Source: Latrodectus hesperus (taxonomy: Eukaryota; Arthropoda; Arachnida; Araneae; Theridiidae). From it: a DNA stretch of 64,000 nucleotides. The translations under genes and the position numbers were made by a program. This document shows, one piece after another, positions 46,294-59,426 of this stretch. The notes under the pieces are model-generated. The model did not search any database, was not told where the DNA came from, and was given only the letters and a program-made list of their open reading frames with translations. The stretch spans positions 19,131,338 to 19,195,337 of the forward strand of contig CM075862.1 in assembly GCA_037975125.1 (NCBI GenBank). The letters run 5' to 3'. How positions within the stretch are numbered: the first letter of the stretch is position 1; every line of letters starts with the position of its first letter.

Positions 46294-46431
46294 TTCTTGA
46301 ACATTCTACAACATTCGAGTGTGTTTTGGAACGTTTCACAATCATCTAAGGTTTTCCGGACTATTCTTGAATATTCTGGTATAATCTCGACTATTCTTGA
46401 ATGTTCTGGAAAGCTCTAGGAAATTTTAGAA
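46294..46431. promoter_or_regulatory. Phased array of heat-shock-element half-sites
   Basis: Heat shock factor binds alternating GAA and TTC triplets with centres 5 bp apart. Here such triplets share one 5-bp register over 138 bp, about 28 positions. Perfect runs are TTCTTGAACATTC (46294-46306), TTCTTGAATATTC (46364-46376) and TTCTTGAATGTTCTGGAA (46394-46411). Many other positions differ by one base, such as CAA, GAC, ATC or TTT. TATA-like boxes lie on both sides: ATATAAG at 46469 (plus) and CCAATATA at 46244-46251 (TATATTGG on the minus strand), each about 40 bp from the array edge, so direction is undetermined. A 10-bp degenerate tandem repeat is the alternative reading. Confidence 0.6.
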
Positions 46432-46468
46432 AGGCAAACTTCCAGCCCTTATATCTTCAAAGTCACGC

Positions 46469-46475
46469 ATATAAG
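46469..46475 (+). promoter_or_regulatory. TATA-like box next to heat-shock array
   Basis: ATATAAG, 38 bp beyond the right edge of the phased array, roughly the HSE-to-TATA spacing of hsp promoters. No coding region follows, so any transcript would come from a mobile element or be noncoding. Confidence 0.25.
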
Positions 46476-46521
46476 ATGAAAATAGGTAACTTCTTCATAA
46501 ACAAGAGTAACAGGGTTACCA

Positions 46522-47604
<1,083 letters not shown>

Positions 47605-47606
47605 CC

Positions 47607-50100
47607 ATCCAAAGGACGATGAATGTTTTAACTCTAATTGATTTAGTAATCCTACTGATTTAAATAGTATTTTTGAAACATTTAAATTTAAAAAATGTGA
47701 TTCTAATAAATGCAAAACATGTCCTAATTTTAATAACTTACAAATTTCTAAAAAATCTAATTCTATTGCTTGCAAAATGAATGATATTATTTATCTTATC
47801 GAATGTAATATTTGTAAATACAGATATATAGGCCAAACAAGCAACCCTTTAAATATTCGTATTAATTTACACAGGTCTAATATTAAAACCTATGACAGTA
47901 AAAAATTTAATCTTGAATTTAATCATTTTCAAATTCATAGTTTTAATAACGCTGTTATTAGTATTATAGACATCGAACCTAATACAAATATACGCATTAT
48001 AAAGGAAAACAGGTTTATGATAAATTTAAAATCTCTTGCTCCTTTTGGTTTAAATGAATTATTTAATGGCAAAATTATTAACTATTCTAATAGTAATTCC
48101 TTTGTATTTTTTCTCAATAATTACTATAAAACTAAAAGATTTAAAAGAGTTGGACGAAAATTTAAAAAATCTCACAATAAAATCGATCTTAAAAATAATT
48201 TTGAGTTTTATTTGAATAAAATTTATAATTTGGAATCTTCCTTCTCAAGAACTTATAATTAGCTACCTTGTAAAGTATTTATAATGAAACTGACTGATAG
48301 TGTTTGTAAATTTTTATATTCGTGTATAAACGATATAAATTTCCACAACCAGCATTTTAAGATTTTATTTTATGACCTATTTAAATACAGATATAATAAA
48401 ATTAAAGTTAAGAAAAATTTTAGATTACATTATTTCACTATTAATTTTCAACATCCTAAGTTTGATAATATTAAATTAAACAGTTTTGTTAATGATTTGT
48501 ATAATATTTTTCCCATAGAAGATGTTATTGTCAAACTTGCTTTTTCTGATGATATTCCTTGTGAACGTAAAGTCTTTAACTATAATCAACTTTGCAAAAA
48601 TATCTCCTCATCTAGAAAACTATCCAAATGTATTTGTCATAGTAATGAACTAAAAAATTTTATTAATACTGATTTCGGTCATATTGTTACAGGTGATTTA
48701 AACATTGTCAATGACCCTAAATTAAAAGAAATATTAAGTAAAGGGACAAAATATAGACCAGTTTTTCAACCAAATAAATTTAAAATAATTAAAGTAATTT
48801 TACATAATATTGATTCATTTATCTTTAAAATTTCAAATTTTTATAATGTACCTATTGAACTTTTTACAGTCTGGAAGTATAAACTTTTTAATAAAATTAA
48901 GGAATTTATTTTTGTCAATAATTTAACATTTCCTGGTATTAAGCTTAGTCCTTTAAAACCAGCCATTATTAATCTAAAAAATAACTTCATCATTACGCCA
49001 GTAGATAAAGCCTCTAATAATTACGCATTTTTTGTAAGAAATTTTATTTAGATTTAATTGATAATGAGACATTAAATTCCAGCACGTATAGACGTTTAAA
49101 CTCCACAGTTAATATTATTAATAAAAACATCTTTGGGCTTTATAAACTTTTAAATATCAGTAACTATAAATTAGAGTTTCCCTATTTAACAGTCATTCCT
49201 AAATTTCACAAAATTCCTATAAAGTTTAGATTTATCACCTGTGGTACTAAATTATACATGAATAAACCTGGAATCATTTTTGCTAAATTTCTTAATATTA
49301 TATTAGACAATATTGTTAAATCAGAAGCCACTTGGATCATTAATAATAATAAACCGGTTTTGATTTTTTTATCAAAAAATTATATTTATTGTATTAATTC
49401 TTTTGACTTTAAAGACCTTTTTACTAGTATTCCTATTGATAAATTAAACGATGTACTACACCTTTATTATCCGGATTATAAAAACTTATTAAATATTATT
49501 TTTGACTACTGGAATAATTTAGTTAAAATGTGTATTTATAATAATTTTATATTTAACGGTGAAAATATTTTTATACAAAATTGTGGAATTCCACAGGGAT
49601 CCAACTTTTCTAGCACACTAGCAAATTTATTTCTACATTATTTTGAAAAAAATTTCATTTATCAATATCCTTTTGCTTTTCGATACATAGATGATTTCAT
49701 TATTTTCAACAATTTAAAATTTGAAGATATTTCTAAAACTATTAACCCTGAAGAACTTTCTCTCATTAAAACTAATTTATGTGAAACTAAAACAGAATTT
49801 CTGGATTTATTAATCACTATTGATAATTCCACTACATATATAGATGTTTTCGACGAAACTAATCAGTTTAATTTTCATGTTAATAAGTTAATTTCCTGGA
49901 ACTCCAATATTTCTTTAAAAATATACAGAAACACTATAATTAATGAACTTAATCGTGTTTATATAATCTGTAACAATTATGAATATACTAAAAATCAAAT
50001 TAAACGCCTAATAGCTAACCTAAAAAGTAACAATATTCCAATTAATTTTATTTCAAAATATGTAGGAAGTAGGGAATCACTTGTAAGATGTAATGCGTAG
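47607..50100 (+). pseudogene. Naiad-type GIY-YIG + reverse transcriptase ORF, interrupted
   Basis: The protein would nick DNA and copy its RNA at the target. A Cys cluster (KKCDSNKCKTCPN, about 47695-47735) is followed by the GIY-YIG domain (YLIECNICKYRYIGQT, 47789-47836, then an Arg in LNIRINLHR and a Glu in KENRFM). The linker has CIC at 48629-48637 and GHIVTGDLNIV. RT motifs are LTVIPKFHK (about 49180), FDFKDLFTSIP with catalytic Asp at 49405, IPQGSNFSSTLAN (about 49588) and YIDD at 49684-49695, so the catalytic residues are intact. Interruptions are TGA at 47639-47641, TAG at 48260-48262, and a one-base shift in the T6 run at 49028-49033. Stop is TAG at 50098. No ATG precedes the Cys cluster in frame, and the ATG at 47777 would cut off that cluster, so the true start is unknown. 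Confidence 0.85.
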
Positions 50101-50491
50101 TTTTTATAACTACATAAGGGCCACCCAAGCATTGAAGTTCTTACAAGAATCCTGAAAACACCTACATATATACAGTTTAATTTATTTTTAACTAAAGCTT
50201 AAATTCCCCCTTAACACATTTTAATTTCAAATTTACTACATGTTTCTAAACCACTTTAACTTTCTAAACAACTTTAACTTAATTTAATTTAATTACTTCC
50301 GGCAACTTTTCTTTATTCTAATTTCAAATTTACTTTTGGCAACTTCCTACTATTCTCATATATAATTTTTTAATCTGATTTAATGGCACTTATATTATGT
50401 ACTTTTCTTCTGTATGTATTTTTCTACTGTACTTATGTTTCCTCTATTGTGAGTATTTTTATTTTTCTGTATATATATTTATCTTTTCTGG

Positions 50492-50516
50492 ATATATATA
50501 TATATATATATATATA
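50492..50516. repeat. Short (TA)n inside PLE 3' region
   Basis: About 12 TA units between the coding end and the 3' hairpin. Confidence 0.9.
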
Positions 50517-50535
50517 CGTTCTAACTTTTTAATAC

Positions 50536-50607
50536 GAACACTCTTCGGGGGAATTGCTCGAAGATTTTTAGACATTTGTCCTTCGAGCATGTCAGAAAAG
50601 AGTGTTC
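50536..50607 (+). other. Structured RNA hairpin in PLE 3' noncoding region
   Basis: GAACACTCTT (50536-50545) pairs with AAGAGTGTTC (50598-50607). Inside, TGCTCGAA (50555-50562) pairs with TTCGAGCA (50582-50589), leaving a nearly symmetric internal loop (9 and 8 bases). The apical loop can form a further GAC-ATTT-GTC hairpin. Three stacked helices in one 72-base segment suggest a selected RNA structure, perhaps for RT recognition. It lacks the UGA/GA core expected of a SECIS element. Confidence 0.7.
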
Positions 50608-50735
50608 ATTTTGCATAGCTGGCCATCTCCCTCCTGATGAAGACGTGGTCCCTATGCATTCTTCTTGTCTTTTGCATCATATATTTTAGTATCTTTTCCA
50701 TTTATCTTTCTGGTTTCAATTTTCTTCATTTTTAT

Positions 50736-52201
<1,466 letters not shown>

Positions 52202-52910
52202 CAGTTAAAGCGTCATTTCAGGAAACATTAAAAATAATGCGTTTAAATTCATTTATTCATTTTAAGTAAATAATACATAAAACGTATCTCTTGTGGCATA
52301 AAAAGTTGTTTCTACTTCAAAGGTTATTTCATTACACTTCATTTTTAATGTTATCCACTATACATTCACTCATTTCCTATCGATAGTATTAAAGTATTAT
52401 ATCAATCTTAATAAATTAGAGATTTAACTATTAATAGTAAAGTTAAAATATGTCTGAAATAGTAAACAAATCTTCTCTTGTTAATATTACATACTAACCC
52501 TTTGTTCGCAAGACAATTTACAATAGCATGGCTAAAATACATTTCTGATTATCTAATTTTTATATTTATAAGTTTATAATACATTTAAGCAACACATTAT
52601 AACAACTCACATCATTAAAATATAGATCAAAATATGAAATCAATTGGTATCAAATTGGAAAAAGAGTTTTTATTGCATCCGAGGAGGTTGGACTTCTGCC
52701 TGTTAGTCCACCAAAGGTATTATATTTCAATTCTACCGCCCCAAGAGAAATATCCAATTAGGCAACTCTCTTTCCGACACCTGGAAACGTGACCTCTAGA
52801 AGTCTCAGCCTCTTCCGAGGAATCACAAAATCATATTTTCATCATTTTCAAGCTTGCTTAGAAGCATTAATTAACACTCAATCAATGATTATCCATTAAA
52901 TTATACATCA
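52202..52910. other. Spacer with a small GC-richer patch
   Basis: Mostly AT-rich. At about 52675-52830 there is a less AT-rich patch (CATCCGAGGAGGTTGGACTT and following) that looks repeat-derived. I cannot assign it, and it may be an upstream part of the LINE debris that follows. Confidence 0.45.
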
Positions 52911-53330
52911 GTTGAAAGAAATTGAAAAAGTAATCAAGGTTTGCATTCTGTAGTGGATGCCCGCGCACTTGGCATCCCTGTAAATGAAGAGGCAGATAAC
53001 TTTCGCAAGGAAGGGAGAAAACTCAATGAAGGAATTGCCTTCAAAGCTACGCTGGACGATGTAAATGCAATTGCAAGATACCGTCTAAGAGAAAACACCA
53101 TTTAAAAGACTCACAGATTTATGAAATAAAGGCAAACAGAGACCTTACTAAGGCGATCTGCTCACTATCGAGATATAAAGATCCATTGCGATGGCAGCAT
53201 AATATACCGTCTCTGCATTAATTGAATAATATTCCACTGACGCCAAGACACATGTTTGACTTCCTGCCATTCTAAGATCTTAAGCTCAGCTCGGGGAATT
53301 GCCTCTGCTCAACTTCGAAAAGACTCCATA
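52911..53330 (+). pseudogene. LINE fragment: end of RNase H and CCHC tail
   Basis: The plus strand reads LKEIEKVIKVCIL, a TAG where these proteins have Gln, then WMPAHLGIP (with a one-base loss inside the motif), NEEADNFRKEGRKLNEG and FKATLDDVNAIARYRLREN. The WxPAH-G-NE-AD pattern carries the last His and Asp of retrotransposon RNase H, which removes the RNA template. About 180 bp later LTPRHMFDF recalls the H-x3-C end of the CCHC tail, with Phe in place of the Cys. Stops and shifts show it is dead. It belongs to the same broad group as the LINE at 59-63 kb but is a different copy in the opposite orientation. Confidence 0.65.
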
Positions 53331-53699
53331 AACATCAAGGAAATATCCATCTGTGTTTACACAATCATTGAGATATTTAGTTTTGACCATGGACAATAGA
53401 TACACCAACCAACCAATTGATATCCTTATTCGAACAGAATTCACGTGATTGAAACAAAATTAAATTATTGTTCATTTTAATGGCATTTTGCTTACTTTCC
53501 AGGAGTGATGACGTATTCAAAAATAAATTTCTCGATGCGTAAAGTATAATATTTTCAGCATTTCTAAAGGGTATTTTTGAAGTAAATAATATTTTAAAAT
53601 CTATCAAACTTATCTACAAATAATTAAAATACATTTCCATGAACACGCGTTATTTGATGCGTTAAACGAATATGTAAGCAAATGGTAATATTATATTTC
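53331..53699. other. AT-rich spacer
   Basis: No assignable feature. The minus-strand frame at 53377-53607 has no family resemblance. Confidence 0.5.
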
Positions 53700-54085
53700 T
53701 TCTTCTTAGAGTTGGGTTTGCATGTCATTGGGCACCACTGCTTTTATCAGCATTTTGTACTATTAACTCCAAACCCAATGTTTCCTAATTCCAGTTACTC
53801 GGGTCATCCACTTTATTAACCGACTCAGCGGCTCAGAAAATTTCAAGAATCTGCGAAAAATATTTCCTCTTTAAAACCAGATGTACTACTTTTACCCACG
53901 TCCCTAAACTATACAAAAATCGTCGACTGTTTCCCATTCTCATTGGGAACATTTCCTACCCCGCTGAAAAGTGTCACATCGCTCAATTTAGAGGGAGGGG
54001 ATGTCAGTTCCTACTAACTACCCTATCTAGGGTTGTATGTATTTGCCAGAAAGAATTGTACATCCCAATAAAAGTGGTTAAAACG
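53700..54085. repeat. GC-richer island of unknown origin
   Basis: Abruptly less AT-rich than its flanks, with no open frame. TTGGGTTTG near 53714 is complementary to CAAACCCAA about 60 bases on. The right part contains CCCAATAAAAG near 54065, a possible polyadenylation signal. It could be the 3' UTR of the plus-strand LINE fragment at 52.9-53.3 kb, but that link is inference. Confidence 0.3.
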
Positions 54086-55554
54086 AAAACGTATATCTTT
54101 TTTGTATAAAACTTAAAAAGCAAAAATTATTAATAAATAACTGTTTTTGTGTAATTGAAAATGATTGAAGATATTCCTCAGTATTTTTAGGTTGACTTGG
54201 TAAATAATATGAAATTCAAAGAAAAACGGTATCTACAAATTATGATGTTTTAGATTTCTTACGCAGTTTAATTAAGAAAGTTGCTTGTCACATTTTCTTG
54301 TATATTTATTATTTTCTGTATAATGGAAATTTCTCTTTTTGAATGGGACACAGAAGCTTTTCAAATTTTTATTACAGTAAGATAAAATAATGTTAGTAAA
54401 AATACATTTCCTCACATTATATTTTTCTTAATACAAACAAATTTTTACTTTATATGAATTCATCTATGTAGTAATTAGTGTGGTGTTTATATGAAAATAA
54501 AAGGCTTAATTATTTTTCAATTTTTATAATGTTATTTTCAAAAGCTTTTCTAATTAAAGCTTTTCAATTTATTCATCTTTAAATGTTTTGAGTTTAAACA
54601 ATTAAACATAACATTAGAAAATTTGCATAACATTGTGAATAAATGTGTGTAATGTTCTTGGTTTATACTATATCTGAAAAATTACTTTCATTTTATATTT
54701 AAATATTTGGAAAAGTTTTTTAGCCCAAAAAAAATTAAATATTTACAAAAAAAGGATTAATTTTCATTTCTGCCAAATTGTATATGAAAATAAAATTATT
54801 TAATGCAAAATACATGTAGATAAACTTGCATTAAAATTGTTCTGTATAAGAAATTTTAACACATTATATTTGCTGATTGTGTACTTTCTTAATTATGATA
54901 TTTCTTATATATTTACATTCTAAAACAATATTATAAAATCATTTATTAGTTTTACAATTTTTTTCTTTCATATTAAAAAAAACATTATTTAGATATTTTT
55001 AACAAGATATTTATTACAAATTAAAGTTGTATTTTAATCGAAAAGAATTCCAAGTGATGGACGAAAAATAAATTGCTTAAAACACATTTGTTAAGTATTC
55101 AATATACTTATTCTCATTAATTCAAAATAATATTCAATTATTATGAAGCAATCTGGTGAAATAGAAAATGAATTTGAAACTCAAAAGAATTTAAATTAAA
55201 TTTTTTCAATATATGTGACAACCTTTTTTTAAGAAAGCTTTTCCTAAGCACTTTAAATTATTTGAGAGAGGAAGAGAGAGAGATTATTGTGTGCCGTCCT
55301 TATTATATATTTACTTTCATCTGGAAATACATTTTTCTCAATTCTTGAAGTTAAGCACTTTGGTAGACCTCATAGTGATTTGAAATATATATACTGCTAT
55401 TTAGTAATTTATACTAATAGAAGAGTTGGTGTGTTGCCTATAAGCTCAGAGGATATGTAACATGAAAGCGAACAATTGATATCATTGAACGATAAATAAA
55501 AGTTAGCAATGTACTTCAAGCAACGTTATGAAGTCTCATTTATTCCATTTTAAA
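54086..55554. other. AT-rich spacer
   Basis: Nothing recognisable except a short GA-rich run at about 55263-55284. Confidence 0.6.
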
Positions 55555-55811
55555 AGTTACAGAAGTTTTTTTTTTTTTTATTTTTTTATTTCTACGCCCG
55601 ACCTTGGTTTTTCAACCATCAGTCTCTGTCGGGCAGCCCAATACAATCTTGAGGTGAATGAAAAGTCATCTTCCGCAGAATTTCTAACTGCGACGTCCGA
55701 AAGTCCAGGGCAAGTGAAAAGGTGGTCACCAGTCATGTCCTCTAGTCCACAAAAAGGGCAGATTGGAGAGTCCTTCAAACCCAAACGGTGAAGGTGTTTA
55801 GTTACAGAAGT
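55555..55811. repeat. Target-site duplication flanking LINE insertion
   Basis: AGTTACAGAAGT occurs at 55555-55566 and again at 55800-55811, exactly bordering the LINE fragment. The last T on the left could belong to the T tract, so the duplication is 11 or 12 bp. Confidence 0.9.
55567..55799 (-). mobile_element. 5'-truncated LINE insertion (233 bp)
   Basis: The minus strand starts inside a LINE ORF2 at 55799 and encodes KHLHRLGLKDSPICPFCG, then a CCHC-like knuckle (C-x2-C-x8-H-x3-C). A tail with YWAARQR follows, ending in an A-rich 3' end (T-rich at 55566-55590 on the plus strand). Perfect duplicated target sequence flanks both ends. This is a textbook target-primed insertion truncated during reverse transcription, with few visible mutations and therefore fairly young. 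The longer open frame running upstream to 55856 is flanking DNA read by chance. Confidence 0.88.
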
Positions 55812-58800
55812 AGAAACTTTATAATTATTTAATGCAAGTAAATAAATATTTTTCAAACCCTTTCACAATATTATAATACTTTCAGCACACATAGCAAGGC
55901 TGATTTAGATTATTTATACGTTTCTATAATTCAACAGTCTAAATGAATTAGAAATATATTAAAATTATTAATTTACTTAATTTTTTAGCAGAACTAAAAA
56001 TATATATTACTTATGCTCTTTTTTCATAGATAAATTTGGTTTTTTTATTTAAAAGCGTTAAAGCCCAAATTTATTAGCTAAATTAATTTTTTCTACTCGT
56101 AACTGAACAACCTTAGATAAAATATCACTTGTAACAATACATGAAAATTAACTTCATTTGTCAATCTGAATTGAAATATATATCAGTGCATGTACTAATA
56201 AGAAGCTTAAACTGTTACATTTAATTTATTTCAATGTAAATGGAATATTTGGTTTCACAAGTGTTTACTCGAGTTATTTTTTAAATATTAATCTAGCGTT
56301 TATGAACTGAACTTTATGTATAATTATAAATAAAAACAAAAGAATCTTTACAACTTAATTTAGCAAAATTACGGTTCGAAAGAAACTTAAAATTTTATAA
56401 CGAGTTTCTATTGGCTTATATTTAACTTTACATAATATAATATGTAATAAAATGCTAAGAGGCTATTATTACTCCCTTATAAAAATATTTTTATGAAAAG
56501 TTCTTGCATTGGTAATATTTTATTGTATTACAAGTTGCAAAACCTTTATATAATTATCATATATCTCTACTATATAAGGTTTCCTAATTAAAGAGACTTT
56601 ATCTATAATTGAGAATTGTTAAGATTGAGAGGAATGAAACAAGGTGAAAAAAGCAGTTTCTCATATGTCTACTTCAACTAGAGTAATCGATAAAATTCCC
56701 TTTCATTCCATCTGTAACTAAATGGAAACATCCTTAACCACACAGGAAGCCACATGTGCAATGAATTATCTTCCTTGAAACGAAGTCTTGACGTATATAC
56801 AGGGGATATATGGGAGAAGCTGTTTGAAACAATACTGTTAATAGTCGAATACTTGTAAAAATTGTAGAGAAAATAAATTTAACACTTTATCCTTTAGTAT
56901 TCAACTATCTGTGATAAAAAAACTACACAAGGTTTTAAGGAAAGGAAATAATTAAGTGAAAAATGTTTGAATACTATAGGAGCTATTTATAACTACTGCT
57001 GCATAACAAAAAATATAGTAGTATGAATATGATAGAAACAAAATGATACAAAACAAATTTTGTTTATCAAATCATGAAAGATTACAGGAATCCTATAAAA
57101 ATTTTCAACTTTATATTCTCTTTTCTTATATAAGTAAGGTAGAATTTTGGATAGAAAATTTCCAAACAGCAATTTATTTTAAATTTTAAAAACTCTGAAA
57201 ACAGAAAATTTCAAAAATTGCGTTAATAATTCAAATTTAATATCCTTGATTTCATTTCAACTACATTTTATTTTTTGAAAGAATAATTTTATTTTAGTTT
57301 TTGTTATTTTGTATTGTTAACATTAACATTAATAAACGATTTAATGACTTATCAGATAAATACCTAAATCCGAAGTTAAGTCTGAAAATTTGAATTTAAT
57401 CATATAGTTCCTTTTTAAAAAATTATCTCAAATGTTTTCAAAATTCAAATGAATTTTTACGCATAAAAAATGCTAGCATTCTTTTTTATATTGTAAGGTC
57501 GTTGAAATGGGAGCAGGCGTACAAAAAAATTTATATAAAATGTGATAAAACAGTATTATGCTTTCAATATAATGAATATTACAAAGTTATATATCAAGAA
57601 TAAAAATCGAAAAATATTATCAAAATTGAAAAAGTAATCATTATTTAAATTGACAGAGGATATATTCTTAAGACTTGAAAAGGTAAACAACAAAAATTTT
57701 TATAAGCATTTATTTTTCTATTCTTAATATTTATCTATTACTAGTTTAGAAAAACATTAATGTTTTAGGTTATCACAAATTTACTTAAGGCGAAAAAGTT
57801 ATGTTTGGTATCGAAAGATTACTTTTTTATTTATTTATTTATTTTATAAATTCATAGCAAGCATTTAATTCTAAATTTATCAGTTTTATGAACGTTAATG
57901 AATATTTTATAATTATATATTTTTAGATCATCATATAACTAATGTACTATAAGTTTGCCCTGAATTTGTTAACTTTCTTTAATATGGTTTATTTTTACTC
58001 AAATAAATAACACCATATTCCTATAAAAAAGAGCTAGCAATTTAAATATTGTATTAATATATTATATTTTATAATAAACAATGATTTTTTTGCGAGCTCA
58101 AATTCACATGTATTTTAAGAAAATAATATTTTTTTCATAATTTGAACAGCTAATTAATTTATTTCTAAGCCACAATATCTCATTTTGAACTTCATTTTAT
58201 TTCTGTAATCAATTTTGTCCCTTTAATATAATTAATCGTATTTATGTCATCTATATCTTGTTATCGTTAATTCAGATTGTAACAACACAACTAAATTTAA
58301 ACATTCTATGATTTCTATAGTCATATAACTTTAGCATACTATTTCATTTAGATTTTTCAAAGTGAATTTTCTTTGTTTTCAAAACTTTAATTTTTTAAAA
58401 AAGAAGTTTATTTGAAATACATAATGCGTTTATTATATTTTTAAATTTAAATAACACAATCAATCGTATATGGAATATACCATTTTATGTTTCAAAGATA
58501 AACCAGAAAAATTAATTTTTAATTCAAATAAGAAGAGTAAAGTAAATATATAACCACATTTTACAACAAGAAATTCTCTGGTTAAGATTATTATATTTAA
58601 AAATTTCTCTTATACCTAATATGGATCACGTTAAAAGATAATTATTTGTAAAACTAACGTATTAATAATTTGCTTATTTTAAAAATAAATTTTGTAAAAA
58701 AATAATTATTTTCTGTAGGTTAAAAATTTAATTGCTTAAATGGTAGCATTTCCATTTACGAAATTTATTTGTTTATTTCAGTCATAACTAGTCGATAAAA

Positions 58801-59139
58801 AATGCCGTCAAAAACAATAAAAACTGAATTAAATTAAGTAAGATGTAAGAAATAATTAGCATAAGCAGGAAAATTATTAAAATTTAACTTAGAAAAGAAA
58901 GCAAGCTCGTTAGTAATTTAAAAGTACATATGGATTTAAAATTTTTGTGTAATAAAATCGTCTAATTCAATTAGGAACTAACTTTAGAACTTAGGAACTA
59001 AAATGAAAAATAATAATGTATAAACATGCATTTTATTTCTAAAGCAACAAATTTATAGATTATTAAATTTTAAAGTTGAATCTTGGCGAAAAAATAATCA
59101 GTATTTTAGATATTTGGCGTAAAACTCAGGCTGAGTAGT
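55812..59139. other. AT-rich spacer
   Basis: No recognisable gene or repeat. A palindromic ACTCAGGCTGAGT near 59126-59138 lies close to the 3' end of the LINE that follows. Confidence 0.55.
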
Positions 59140-59167
59140 AGTTTTCAAAGAAAAGTCTCCAAGGAGT

Positions 59168-59203
59168 GTGGTTTGAGTGATTAAGACCGATCAATCAAAC
59201 CAC
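59168..59203 (-). other. Hairpin at LINE 3' end
   Basis: Positions 59168-59180 and 59191-59203 are complementary at 12 of 13 positions around a 10-base loop, close to the element's 3' terminus. LINE RTs of the stringent type recognise 3' stem-loops, so this is a candidate recognition site. Confidence 0.55.
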
Positions 59204-59244
59204 CGATTAGGGGGAAAGCAAAAATAAGTGGTTTCTACTATGCG

Positions 59245-59405
59245 AAAATATACGTCGCGGCCGCTTTCGGTGCAAACTCTGCGACGTATCTATGCCGTCG
59301 CAGGCCGCTTTCGAGCAGGAAAGTTTCGACGTATCCATGCCGTCATGAACCGCTTTTCGACCAGTTTATTGCGACGTAACAGATACGTCGCGGACGCTGA
59401 GTCGG
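59245..59405 (-). repeat. CpG-rich 45-bp tandem repeats in LINE 3' UTR
   Basis: Units start at 59245, 59290 and 59335, with a partial one near 59381. Each holds a CCGCTTTCG core and is bordered by ACGTCG or CGACGT, so a unit can fold with CGTCG paired to CGACG. One unit contains GCGGCCGC (59257-59264). The array is strikingly CpG-rich inside an AT-rich window. Because 45 is a multiple of 3, the plus-strand frame across it stays open and looks like a 15-residue peptide repeat. That frame is not a gene. Confidence 0.85.
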
Positions 59406-59426
59406 TTAACAAAGTCCGATAACCCT

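Noticed and set aside
50628..50665. Hammerhead ribozyme, suggested by CTGATGA followed by GAC-GTG-GTC
   Set aside because: The required GAAA does not follow the possible stem (CCTA is found instead), and no flanking stems fit. N-terminal-EN PLEs are reported to lack canonical hammerheads.
55800..55856. N-terminal extension MKNIYLLALNNYKVSTSVT of the LINE fragment
   Set aside because: Lies outside the target-site duplication. It is host DNA that happens to be in frame.
59228..59422. Plus-strand Arg-rich peptide with 15-residue repeats
   Set aside because: An opposite-strand shadow of the 45-bp LINE 3' UTR repeats, open only because 45 is a multiple of 3.
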